NCBI RefSeq assembly: GCF_028618665.1
Contig: NZ_JAQITF010000002.1
Coordinates: forward strand, 184,215 to 248,214
Direction: 5' to 3'
Source: Bartonella sp. AU16XJBT
Lineage (GTDB): Bacteria > Pseudomonadota > Alphaproteobacteria > Rhizobiales > Rhizobiaceae
Length of the DNA: 64,000 bases
Positions 41,315-50,447 of the stretch are shown piece by piece. The position numbers and the translations under genes are program-made. Below the pieces are notes generated by a model. The model was not told the DNA's origin, made no database searches, and was given only the letters and a program-made list of their open reading frames with translations. Position 1 is the stretch's first letter, and the number at the start of each line of letters is the position of its first letter.

Positions 41315-43585
41315 TTGGCTAAAGGTGAAAAAAACGTAAAATACCTCTCCTCAGTCAAGGGAGAAAAATTGCCCAATAAGGAAGAAATTCTTTCCTTTAT
41401 CAATGAGAACCCTGATCGATCAAGTAAACGAGAAATCGCCAAAGCTTTTAACTTAAAAGGCGATTCTCGTATTTGGCTTAGAGATATATTACGTGCACTA
41501 AAGGATCAAAATCTTATATCTAAACAGCGTAAAAGGGCAATAAACAAAAAAAAATTACCCCCTGTTGCTTTAGTAAAAATCAGCGGTCGTGATAAAGATG
41601 GCAGTTTTATTGCACAACCTTTTGAATGGGAAGATACTCCAAAGCCCAATATTGAAATACACTCTTTTCATCACATAAAGGGAGGGAGCATTGGCGTTGG
41701 AGATCATGTTCTTGTAAAAGTTTTTCGAAATAAAAATTCTCAAAGTTCCTCTTATACGGGGCGAATTATTCGTAAAATTGATGTATCCCCAAAGAGCACA
41801 TTTGGTATTGTACGAAAGTTGGAAAATAATCAATGGCGCCTTGATCCTATAGACCACAAAACCGATGAGCTCATGGTTGAAATATCTCCAGAAATGAAGA
41901 TTGAAACGGGTGATCTCGTCGAAGTTGAAATAAAAAAAAATACTGGTTATGGACTGAAAAGTGCGCAAATAAAAAATGTTTTAGGGCATATTAAGAGTGA
42001 GAAAACGCTCTCAATGATTGCTCTTCTCTCAAAAGGAATTCCTTATATTTTTCCTGAAAGCGTTCTTGAGCAAGTTAAACATATCAAAGCTGCCAATATG
42101 GATAATCGCGAAGATTGGCGACAATTGCCATTTATTACGATTGATCCACCAGATGCAAAAGACCATGATGATGCAGTCTATGCAAGCAAGGATGAAGACC
42201 CTACAAATAATGGTGGTTGGATTATTATTGTGGCCATTGCGGATGTTTCTTATTATATCAAAACAGGAAGTGCTTTAGATAAAGAAGCATTAAAACGCGG
42301 AAATTCTATTTATTTTCCCGATACCGTTGTACCAATGCTGCCTGAACGCCTTTCTCATGATTTGTGTTCTCTGCATGAAGGAAAAGAAAGACCAGCTTTA
42401 GCCGTTCGTATGATTTTTGATGCAAACGGTAATAAACAAAAACATAGTTTTCATCGTATTATGATGCGTGTAAGAGCTAAACTCTCCTATCAAGAAGTAC
42501 AATTGGCAAGAAAAGGACATATCCATAAAAAAATCGCTCCCCTGCTTGAGAATATCTTGCACCCTTTATGGGAAGCTTATACATGCCTTGAAGCAGCGCG
42601 AGATCGTCGACAACCACTAGAATTAGAAATAGCAGAAAAAAAAATTATTCTTGATCAAAATGGATGCATCCAAGATGTTGTGAGTGAAGAACATTTAGAA
42701 GCTCATCGTTTGATTGAAGAGTTTATGATACAAGCCAATATTGCTGCTTCTGAAACATTAAAAAAACATCATCAGCCCCTCATCTATCGTATTCATGACA
42801 AACCCTCTCTTGCCAAACAAGAAATATTGCGGAATTTCCTTCGAAGTTTAGGGATATCCCTCTCCAAAAGTGCAGAATTAACTTCAGCACGCCTTAATAG
42901 AATTTTAGAAAAGGTTGCTCATACCGAACAAAAAGAACTAGTCAATCAAGTTATTTTGCGTTCACAATCACAAGCAGAATACAATCCTAAAAATAGTGGC
43001 CATTTTGGTTTGAATTTGCAGAACTATACACATTTTACATCACCAATTCGTCGTTATGCTGATCTCATTATTCATCGAGCACTCATTAAAGCTCTTAAAC
43101 TAGGAAATGATCAATTAACTGATACACAAGAACAGAATCTTGTAGAAATTGCTACGCAAATTTCTTTATATGAGCGTCGTGCAATGATGGCTGAAAGAGA
43201 AACGATTGATCGGCTTGTTGCTCACTATTTAACGAATAAAATCGGCCGTGTTTTTACAGGCCGCATTTCTGGAGTCACAAAAGCAGGCCTTTTTATCTCA
43301 CTTGATAAACTCAATACAGATGGTTTTGTCCATATTTCTACACTTAAAAATGATTACTATCATTTTGATGAAGCGCAACATATTCTTGTAGGACAACATA
43401 GCCATAAAGGCTATCAGCTCAGTGATATTGTAGAAGTAAAACTTATAACTGTACAACCTTTTGCTGGTTCTTTAGGCTTTGAACTCTTAACAGAGCCTCG
43501 TCCAATCAAATTTTCATCGACATCCTACCATAAAAACAAATTAAAAAAACAAAAGCGCACTTTTTATGGAAGAAGGAAATATTAA
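41315..43585 (+). CDS. rnr: Ribonuclease R
   Basis: A 3'-5' exoribonuclease that degrades structured RNA. 756 residues from TTG at 41315. It has an N-terminal winged helix (about 20-75), cold-shock domains, and the RNB catalytic domain with the acidic cluster ITIDPPDAKDHDDAVYA (about 275-291). The S1 domain is near the C-terminus (about 640-720), with a basic tail. In most Rhizobiales it is the last gene of the pyrB-to-rnr series. Confidence 0.95.
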   Translation: MAKGEKNVKYLSSVKGEKLPNKEEILSFINENPDRSSKREIAKAFNLKGDSRIWLRDILRALKDQNLISKQRKRAINKKKLPPVALVKISGRDKDGSFIAQPFEWEDTPKPNIEIHSFHHIKGGSIGVGDHVLVKVFRNKNSQSSSYTGRIIRKIDVSPKSTFGIVRKLENNQWRLDPIDHKTDELMVEISPEMKIETGDLVEVEIKKNTGYGLKSAQIKNVLGHIKSEKTLSMIALLSKGIPYIFPESVLEQVKHIKAANMDNREDWRQLPFITIDPPDAKDHDDAVYASKDEDPTNNGGWIIIVAIADVSYYIKTGSALDKEALKRGNSIYFPDTVVPMLPERLSHDLCSLHEGKERPALAVRMIFDANGNKQKHSFHRIMMRVRAKLSYQEVQLARKGHIHKKIAPLLENILHPLWEAYTCLEAARDRRQPLELEIAEKKIILDQNGCIQDVVSEEHLEAHRLIEEFMIQANIAASETLKKHHQPLIYRIHDKPSLAKQEILRNFLRSLGISLSKSAELTSARLNRILEKVAHTEQKELVNQVILRSQSQAEYNPKNSGHFGLNLQNYTHFTSPIRRYADLIIHRALIKALKLGNDQLTDTQEQNLVEIATQISLYERRAMMAERETIDRLVAHYLTNKIGRVFTGRISGVTKAGLFISLDKLNTDGFVHISTLKNDYYHFDEAQHILVGQHSHKGYQLSDIVEVKLITVQPFAGSLGFELLTEPRPIKFSSTSYHKNKLKKQKRTFYGRRKY

Positions 43586-43869
43586 TTAAAAATAAATTAA
43601 GCTTTTTATTCCCTCTTTAATAATTAATAATATAATAATGATTTAACACAATAAATTTTCTATACTGTTTATTCTCTATATTATTTTATGTATACAATAC
43701 GCTTTCTTTAGCATATAATAACATATATGTTTTATTTTTTATTAAAAGTATTGCAGAGTTTTTTATACTCAATGAAATGAGAAAATCTGCAAAAGTTGGT
43801 TTGATCTTTCTTTTATTTCAGCTCACCTTTTGGTTGTTTGAATAAACAAAAGTACCTTAAACTATTTTC

Positions 43870-45039
43870 ATGAAAAAATTCTTTGACGCTCAAAATAATT
43901 CTTTACGTGCAATTATTGCAGCTATTGCAACCATTGGCACTGTTGGAACAGCATTGGCAATGGGAACACAACTTGTCTCTATTCTTATGACAGAGAAAGG
44001 ACTTTCCAACAGTACGATCGGTTATAGTGGAACAGTTGGTGGAATTGCCACAATTATTGCAGCTATTTTTACGTCTCGAATTGCTTTATGCTTAGGCATC
44101 GCTCAAACAATATTGCTTATGATGGCGATAGGATCTTTAAGTTTTTTAGGATTCTATTTTTTTGATCCCATATGGGTTTGGTTCATTTTAAAGTTTATAT
44201 TACATTTCACCATGACAGTTATGTTTATCCTGTCAGAGTTTTGGATCAACAGTTATGCTCCTCCTAGAAAACGTGGTTTGGTCCTTTCTATTTACGCTAT
44301 TGTCTTAGGATTAGGGTTTGTGATAGGTCTAACGCTGCTAGCAAAAGTGGGAACACAAGGATTTATTCCTTTTGCTGTTGGCTATAGCCTTATTATACTT
44401 TCTACTATACCAATTCTTGCAGCTTGGAAATTAAGTCCAGAATTTCAAAAAAATCAATATACGCCATTTTTTCGTTATCTTTTTCACGTTCCAAGCGCGA
44501 TGATGGCGGTCCTTGTTTACGGGGCCATTCAAATGGGCACATTAACGCTTATAATACCCTTTAGTTTATCCATTGGTTATAATGAGAATGAAGCAGCACA
44601 CTTTATGGCAACCCTTGCACTCGGGAATGTTTTCCTCTTAATTCCTATCAGCATGATAAGTGACTACGCCAAAGATCGGCGCTATCCGTTGATAAGTTGC
44701 GCTATCTTAGGCTTTGTGGGAACTTTTATAGTACCATGGATTACTCAATATCCATGGATTCTGATGTTTGATCTGTTTGTTCTAGGGGGGGTATCAGCGA
44801 GCCTTTATACAATTAGTCTTGCACATTTAGGAGCACGTCTCAAGGGGCAAGAACTTGCTGCTGCTAATTCAGCTTTTATTTTTTGCTATGGAATTGGTAT
44901 GCTCATCGGACCGACCTTTATTGGAAAATCCATGGATATTTTTAAACCCTTCGGTTTTTCAATAGCCATGGCTATTTTTTTCGGTTTATATGCCATTTTG
45001 GTGTTTGTTCAACTTATAAGAAAATTAATCAGCTCTTGA
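43870..45039 (+). CDS. Major facilitator superfamily transporter
   Basis: A 389-residue inner-membrane carrier with about 12 hydrophobic helices in two halves. The loop between helices 4 and 5 holds FWINSYAPPRKRGLVLSIYA (a motif-A-like basic cluster), and ISDYAKDRRYPL marks the equivalent loop in the second half. The sequence resembles the YcaD-like MFS branch. Substrate unknown. It stands alone between rnr and rpmG. Confidence 0.88.
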   Translation: MKKFFDAQNNSLRAIIAAIATIGTVGTALAMGTQLVSILMTEKGLSNSTIGYSGTVGGIATIIAAIFTSRIALCLGIAQTILLMMAIGSLSFLGFYFFDPIWVWFILKFILHFTMTVMFILSEFWINSYAPPRKRGLVLSIYAIVLGLGFVIGLTLLAKVGTQGFIPFAVGYSLIILSTIPILAAWKLSPEFQKNQYTPFFRYLFHVPSAMMAVLVYGAIQMGTLTLIIPFSLSIGYNENEAAHFMATLALGNVFLLIPISMISDYAKDRRYPLISCAILGFVGTFIVPWITQYPWILMFDLFVLGGVSASLYTISLAHLGARLKGQELAAANSAFIFCYGIGMLIGPTFIGKSMDIFKPFGFSIAMAIFFGLYAILVFVQLIRKLISS

Positions 45040-45142
45040 CTTTTTTGAGAACATCCGTAGTGTTGCCGGGAAATCTGATGATGTCAGAAATAAGTTTTGG
45101 CAGGGATAATATTTTTTTCAGTATAAATAGGGTTTTTACATT

Positions 45143-45310
45143 ATGGCTAAAGCAGCAACCATTAAGATCAAGCTTTTATCAACTGCAGATACTGGTTTTT
45201 TTTATGTAACAAAGAAAAACAGCCGTACAATGACAGATAAAATGAGCAAACGTAAATATGATCCAGTTGTAAAAAAGCACGTTGAATTTAAAGAAACAAA
45301 AATTAAATGA
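45143..45310 (+). CDS. rpmG: 50S ribosomal protein L33
   Basis: A 55-residue ribosomal protein: starts [20 protein letters not shown], then [21 protein letters not shown] and ends in basic residues. It has no cysteines, so it is the zinc-independent type. The coordinates were read directly from the sequence (ATG at 45143, TGA at 45308-45310). Confidence 0.95.
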   Translation: MAKAATIKIKLLSTADTGFFYVTKKNSRTMTDKMSKRKYDPVVKKHVEFKETKIK

Positions 45311-45653
45311 ATAAGCCAATCATTCTTGATAGGTTTTATACTCTAAAAGAAATGTGGCGTTATTGCTCTTCAAAGTTATTTTCTGGGGAGTGTTTTTTGG
45401 TGTCTTAAAAAATTCACCTTAAAATCTGTACAACTTTAAATTTGTATGTTCTGTACAAATTTGGCTGAGTTGATTTATTTTTTAAGTTGCTTACATATCA
45501 TACTGCATGAGTATTTGATTATTGTGATATCTAACAAAGATTTTATCATTAAAACGAGATATTGTTTTGTCATGTGAATAAAAGTTTTTTGAAAGAATTA
45601 TACGTAATACTCTATAAAATGCGTTATAATGATAGTAGCAGTTTCTTTATTTC
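45311..45653. other. Spacer of 343 bases with a hairpin
   Basis: Between rpmG and the nuclease gene. It holds the 9-bp inverted repeat listed at 45438-45462, followed by T-rich sequence. No open frame is supported. Confidence 0.45.
45438..45462 (+). terminator. Possible terminator hairpin downstream of rpmG
   Basis: AAATTTGTA (45438-45446) pairs exactly with TACAAATTT (45454-45462) across a 7-base loop. A T-rich run follows only after about 15 bases, so termination is uncertain. The stem is AT-rich and weak. Confidence 0.35.
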
Positions 45654-46214
45654 ATGAAAAAATTTCTTTCTCATTTTAATCTAAGAAGCTTAAAAAAAAT
45701 TATCGGTTTTAGTATTTTTGTCGCCTCTAGCATGCTTATCATTATGGCAACTTATTTTAAGCAGACTCAACCGTTACCTCAAAAAGAAAAATTTTCTTCT
45801 CAAAATTCTGTTGAAGGAAAGGCATTAATCATGGATGGCGATTCCATCACGATTTCTTCCATTAAGATTCGACTGGTTGGAATTGATGCTCCCGAGCTCC
45901 ACCAATTTTGTGGAAAAAAAGATGCACAATACCCTTGTGGGCTTGAGGCAAAAAAATATTTAGAACAACTACTCGAAAATCAAATTGTCACATGTCACTG
46001 GCATAAAACAGATAAATATCGCCGCATTCTTGCAACATGTCAAACGAAACAAGTCAGCAATATCAATGCAATGCTTGTACAGAATGGTTGGGCTGTAAGC
46101 TATTATGAGTATCCCAAAGAAGAGCAAGAAGCCAGAAGAAAAAAAAGGGGGATATGGGCATCAAGTTTTCAACGACCGAAAGAATGGCGCAAAGCAAATC
46201 CTCGCACAGAATAA
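45654..46214 (+). CDS. Membrane-anchored thermonuclease-like protein (SNase domain)
   Basis: A 186-residue protein with an N-terminal hydrophobic anchor or signal (about 16-34) and a staphylococcal-nuclease domain (about 55-175). Catalytic residues line up with staphylococcal nuclease: Arg in RLVGIDAPE, Glu in CGLEAKKY and Arg in TDKYRRILAT, so activity is likely. GWAVSYYEYPKEEQEARRKKRGIW is the usual family end, in parts. It acts outside the cytoplasm on DNA/RNA, perhaps for nucleotide scavenging. The next gene begins 29 bases on. Confidence 0.88.
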   Translation: MKKFLSHFNLRSLKKIIGFSIFVASSMLIIMATYFKQTQPLPQKEKFSSQNSVEGKALIMDGDSITISSIKIRLVGIDAPELHQFCGKKDAQYPCGLEAKKYLEQLLENQIVTCHWHKTDKYRRILATCQTKQVSNINAMLVQNGWAVSYYEYPKEEQEARRKKRGIWASSFQRPKEWRKANPRTE

Positions 46215-46242
46215 GAAAAATATTTTTAAATTTTATTGACCA

Positions 46243-46872
46243 ATGAAACAATGTAGTCAGATTATCAAACTTGAAAAAAAAATCTATTCCTGTCGGGTTT
46301 GTATCCAACAACCACATTATTTTCCTCCTCTTCCTCATGAACCCAATCCCGTGGTTTATTTATCTGATACGGCTTCAATTGCAATTGCAGGACAAGCACC
46401 AGGATTGCGTGTTCATGAAACATCTATCCCTTTTAATGATCGCTCTGGCGAAAGATTACGTGATTGGCTTAATGTAACAAAAGAAGAATTTTATAATAGA
46501 TCTCTTTTTGCACTTGTTCCTATGGGATTTTGTTTTCCAGGTTATGACAAAAATAAAGCTGATTTGCCGCCACGACGTGAATGTAGAGAAATATGGCATG
46601 AAAAGATATTTCAAGCGATGCCTCAAATAAAGCTTGTTCTTGCTATTGGCAGTTATGCGCAAAAGTGGCATATTACAGAATTAAAACATAAAACCGTTTC
46701 AGCAACCGTTCGTGATTGGAAAAATATCCTTTCCATCTCTCAACCTCGAGGCTATAATGTTATGCCTTTGCCTCATCCATCATGGCGAAATACTTCTTGG
46801 TTACAGAAAAATCCATGGTTTAACGATGAGCTTATTGTATATCTGCGTCGTTTAGTGCGTAAATTTTTATAA
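46243..46872 (+). CDS. Uracil-DNA glycosylase family protein
   Basis: A 209-residue UDG-superfamily protein. Motif A is GQAPGLRVHETSIPFNDRSG (about 50-69), and the distal motif is PLPHPSWRN (about 176-184). It has an N-terminal CRVC pair plus one more Cys, too few for the four-Cys iron-sulphur cluster of family 4/5 enzymes. It resembles the widespread proteobacterial 'UDG family' proteins whose substrate is unproven. Lies between the nuclease and the Lrp regulator. Confidence 0.82.
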   Translation: MKQCSQIIKLEKKIYSCRVCIQQPHYFPPLPHEPNPVVYLSDTASIAIAGQAPGLRVHETSIPFNDRSGERLRDWLNVTKEEFYNRSLFALVPMGFCFPGYDKNKADLPPRRECREIWHEKIFQAMPQIKLVLAIGSYAQKWHITELKHKTVSATVRDWKNILSISQPRGYNVMPLPHPSWRNTSWLQKNPWFNDELIVYLRRLVRKFL

Positions 46873-46888
46873 ACTATTGAGAAAAAAT

Positions 46889-47380
46889 ATGGATCGTCTT
46901 GACCGAAAAATTTTACATCTTCTGCAAGAAAATGCGACACTTTCTGTCGCTGATATTGCTAAAAAAGTTGGGCTTTCGACCACCCCTTGCTGGCGTAGAA
47001 TTCAAAAACTTGAAGAAGATGGTGTCATTCAGCGACGCGTTGCCGTTCTCTCTCCAGAAAAAGTAAATGCGCACGTTACTGTTTTTGTTTCTATTCGTAC
47101 AAACACTCATAGTCATGAATGGTTTAAGCGTTTTTCAAAAATTGTGCAAGAATTCCGTGAAGTTATTGAATTTTATCGAATGAGTGGAGATATTGATTAT
47201 TTATTGCGTGTCGTTGTTCCCGATATTGAAGCTTATGATCTTTTTTATAAAAAATTAATTTCTAAAATTGACATCCGTGATGTTTCATCTTCTTTCGCAA
47301 TGGAACAGATTAAATATACAACAGAACTTCCACTTAATTATATTAAATTACACGAAAAGGCGAGTGAACAAAATTCTTAA
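46889..47380 (+). CDS. Lrp/AsnC family transcriptional regulator
   Basis: A 163-residue regulator from the ATG at 46889; the frame opens upstream only at a TTG. The winged-helix DNA-binding domain is in residues 1-60 (LDRKILHLLQENATLSVADIA, TPCWRRIQKLEEDGVI in parts). The C-terminal RAM ligand-binding domain (about 65-150) includes EFYRMSGDIDYLLRVVVPD. It probably senses an amino acid. Its targets are not evident; cobT is convergent to it. Confidence 0.92.
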   Translation: MDRLDRKILHLLQENATLSVADIAKKVGLSTTPCWRRIQKLEEDGVIQRRVAVLSPEKVNAHVTVFVSIRTNTHSHEWFKRFSKIVQEFREVIEFYRMSGDIDYLLRVVVPDIEAYDLFYKKLISKIDIRDVSSSFAMEQIKYTTELPLNYIKLHEKASEQNS

Positions 47381-47409
47381 GAGTTTTTTATATCCTTCTC
47401 ATCATTCTT

Positions 47410-48417
47410 TTATGTATTCAAACTTTCTTGTTCCAAAACCGTCATTTGCGCATGTGTTAAAACAGCAGCCTTGACAATACCAGCAGCCATAGCGGCTCCT
47501 GCTCCTTCACCAAGGCGCATTCCCAAATCCAGAAGTGGTTCTTTACCAATTTTTTTTAAAAGTTTACGATGAGCTTTCTCAGAAGAAGCATGTCCAACAA
47601 GGGTATGTTCAAGAGCTCTTGGATGCATTTTATAAAGGATAGCAGCAGCGGCCGTTGCCACAAAACCATCTAAAATAACGGGTATTTTTTCCATTCTTGC
47701 CGCTAAAATAGCACCAACCATAGCAGCAATTTCACGTCCTCCTAAGCGGCGCATTATCTCAAAAGGATCATTAAAATGTTCCTTATGCAAAGCGACGGCT
47801 TTCTTAATCGCTGCTATTTTACGTTGATAAAAATCACCTTCCGATCCCATACCATTTCCTGTCCACTCTTCAACTTCTCCACCAAATAATGCAAAACATA
47901 AAGCTGAAGCTATTGTTGTATTTCCAATCCCCATTTCACCGATACATAAAAGATCTGTCCCACCAGCAATAGATTCCATACCAAATGCCATTGTAGCAGC
48001 CGCACTCCGCTCGTCCATCGCGGCATCCCTCGTAATATTCATTGTTGGATATTCAAGTGCTAAATCGAATATTTTTAATCCAAGATCATAAGCTATACAA
48101 ATTTGGTTGATAGCAGCATCACCAGATGCAAAATTTTGAACCATCTTTTGTGTCATAGATTGTGGAAATGGTGTAATATTCTCTTCTACAATACCATGGT
48201 TTCCAGAAAAAATAGCGACCAAAGGTCGCGTTACGATAGGTTTTTCTGTACCTCTCCACCCCGCATACCAAACAGCAATATCTCCCAGTTTTCCTAATGC
48301 TCCTCGCGCTTTTGTTAAGTTTTCTTGCCGTTTTTTAGCCAAAATTATAGAAAACTCATCAGCAACAGGTAAATTTGTAAGCAAAGCACGAAAATCATCA
48401 AATGGACTAACGGTCAT
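47410..48417 (-). CDS. cobT: Nicotinate-nucleotide:dimethylbenzimidazole phosphoribosyltransferase
   Basis: Makes alpha-ribazole phosphate for the lower ligand of cobalamin. 335 residues from the ATG at 48417, before TVSPFDDFRALL; an in-frame codon at 48441 would add 8 residues. Motifs are FSGNHGIVEENITPFPQ-type near residue 80, GEMGIGNTTIASAL, EEWTGNGMGSEGD and the C-terminal catalytic-Glu segment RLGEGAGAAMA. No other cobalamin genes accompany it, so it may serve precursor salvage. Confidence 0.92.
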   Translation of the reverse strand: MTVSPFDDFRALLTNLPVADEFSIILAKKRQENLTKARGALGKLGDIAVWYAGWRGTEKPIVTRPLVAIFSGNHGIVEENITPFPQSMTQKMVQNFASGDAAINQICIAYDLGLKIFDLALEYPTMNITRDAAMDERSAAATMAFGMESIAGGTDLLCIGEMGIGNTTIASALCFALFGGEVEEWTGNGMGSEGDFYQRKIAAIKKAVALHKEHFNDPFEIMRRLGGREIAAMVGAILAARMEKIPVILDGFVATAAAAILYKMHPRALEHTLVGHASSEKAHRKLLKKIGKEPLLDLGMRLGEGAGAAMAAGIVKAAVLTHAQMTVLEQESLNT

Positions 48418-48784
48418 GAGGATACCTTTTAAAATCTGCAATGTTTAATGAAAATCACGTCATATATATAGGGTATGAATAATTTATTGCTTTTTTAAAC
48501 AGTGTTTTAAAAATATTAAATATTATAAAAACGATGATTTTTATATTCTATTTTCTACCCCAATAACAAACATACAAGATCCAAAATATCATCAATATCT
48601 TGTGATTGCCTTTACAGGATACCCTTAACCTATTTTCTATAATAAGTATGCCCTTTAATATATAAATTCTAACATTCTTTTCATAATAAAAGTTATGAAC
48701 TTTTAAAAATTATAAAATTAAAGTGGGAAAAATCATCGCGAAAAAATCAAATTGCATAAATGATCTAAATTAATTGTCGAGCTA
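48418..48784. other. Spacer of 367 bases, nothing recognised
   Basis: AT-rich, between dusA and cobT (both minus strand). It presumably holds the cobT promoter and dusA 3' flank swapped across the gap. No cobalamin riboswitch or hairpin with a T-run was recognised. Confidence 0.4.
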
Positions 48785-49768
48785 TCATCCAAGGAGAGCG
48801 GAAAAAGCCTCTTTTAAAATATATATATCTGCATTTGGTTTTGTCGCATCATTTGATAATATTTGTCGCCATCGACGTACCCCACCCCGCCCATGAAATA
48901 AACCAATCATGTGACGCGTCACATGAGAAAGCCGCCCTCCCGATGCAATATGTTGAGCCGCATAATCACACATGGTTTCAATAAGATCACTCTCACTCAA
49001 ATTATTCTGCGATTCCCCATAGAGTTCAAAATCAATATGTTTTAACAAAGTTGGATCATGATAAACTTGGCGGCCAACCATGGTAGCATCACAGAAAACC
49101 AAGTGCTCTTTGATCTCATCAATTGATTTAATTCCCCCATTTATTCCAATGAATTTATGAGGATATTTGCGTTTTAATTTATAAACTCTTTCATAATTAA
49201 GGGGCGGAATATTGCGATTTTCTTTCGGGCTTAATCCTTTTAGCCACGCTTTACGCGCATGGACCCAAAGGGCATCACACCCTGCATCCCAAACTTTATC
49301 CGCTAAAAGATCTAACGCTAATTCTTCATCTTGTTCATCCACTCCAATTCGACATTTGACCGTTACAGGTATAGTAACTACTTTTTTCATCGCTTCCACA
49401 GCATTTGCCACAATATCAGGATGTAACATCAAACAAGCTCCAAATACGCCTGCTTGAACACGATTTGATGGGCAACCAACATTGAGATTTATCTCGTTAT
49501 AACCAAAATCTTCAGCAATCCGTGCAGCCTCTGCCAACTTTTTCGGATCTGCTCCCCCTAATTGTAATGCAACTGGACATTCCTTATGGCTAAAAGCCAA
49601 CAATTGTTCGCGAACACCATGAATGATAGCATCTGCTACCATCATTTCCGTATAAAGGAGTGCTTTTTTTGTTAAAAGACGATAAAAAAACCTGCAATGT
49701 CGGTCTGTCCAGTCCAACATTGGTGCTACTGCAAATTTTACAGGCGATGGAAGATTGTAAAATATCAT
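48785..49768 (-). CDS. dusA: tRNA-dihydrouridine(20/20a) synthase
   Basis: A 327-residue FMN-dependent enzyme that reduces uridines in the tRNA D-loop. It starts near FAVAPMLDWTDRHCRFFYR; NLNVGCPSNRVQAGVFGACLM contains the catalytic-loop Cys. KCRIGVD, HARKAWLKGLSPKENR, GINGGI and VGRQVYHDP are the usual FMN/tRNA-binding segments, and HMIGLFHGRGGVRRWR marks the DusA subtype. A single-gene transcription unit. Confidence 0.94.
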   Translation of the reverse strand: MIFYNLPSPVKFAVAPMLDWTDRHCRFFYRLLTKKALLYTEMMVADAIIHGVREQLLAFSHKECPVALQLGGADPKKLAEAARIAEDFGYNEINLNVGCPSNRVQAGVFGACLMLHPDIVANAVEAMKKVVTIPVTVKCRIGVDEQDEELALDLLADKVWDAGCDALWVHARKAWLKGLSPKENRNIPPLNYERVYKLKRKYPHKFIGINGGIKSIDEIKEHLVFCDATMVGRQVYHDPTLLKHIDFELYGESQNNLSESDLIETMCDYAAQHIASGGRLSHVTRHMIGLFHGRGGVRRWRQILSNDATKPNADIYILKEAFSALLG

Positions 49769-50447
49769 AAGGGCACTGCTCTTATATCCCTATAGCTCTC
49801 TCTTTGATATAGAGAAAAATACTTAACTTTAGTTTACAGAAAATTTTATTTTCTAAGACCATTATGAGCATAATAACACCCCCTTTATTCAATTGATATA
49901 AAGGGATATAATAATCGATCATATTAAACTATACTTCTCATAGAGTCATATTCAGATATATATAAACATGAAGAAAGAAGATTGTTATCTATAATGTAAA
50001 AACTCATTTACAAGTTCTTATTACAGCCCATTAACCTTCTATCGTTACATGTTTTAGCACAGAGTTTAAAATAATAAACTAAAACATTATACAACTTCCC
50101 ATGATAGGTTTAATTTTCTTTAGCCTTTTTCAATTCATTGTGAAACAAAAGTACTTTTATTTCTTCTCCAATAAAAAACAGAGATTTCTTATTCCATACG
50201 AATCCGATTATAAATTATCTTCTCTCCATGAGTTTTTCTTAGTGAGATTTATTAGTTTTTCCTGCATAGAACAGACAAATTTCATTCTAAATATTCCACC
50301 CAATTTTGCCATTTTATGATTGTTGCAAAAAAAACTAAATTGATGATATAGACAATCGTTGTCTTTTCGACCTGTATGGTTTGTATCAATATCTCTTGAA
50401 GAAAAATATTTTACAACATTGCAGATAAAATCTATGAAGCTAAACGA
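49769..50447. other. Spacer of 679 bases, no supported gene
   Basis: AT-rich, between dusA and glpD. A 72-codon hydrophobic frame (50101-50319, plus) has no ribosome-binding site or family resemblance. No RNA gene was recognised. Confidence 0.45.

Noticed and set aside
50101..50319. 72-codon hydrophobic frame between dusA and glpD
   Set aside because: Phe/Ile-rich only because the DNA is AT-rich; no ribosome-binding site or family.
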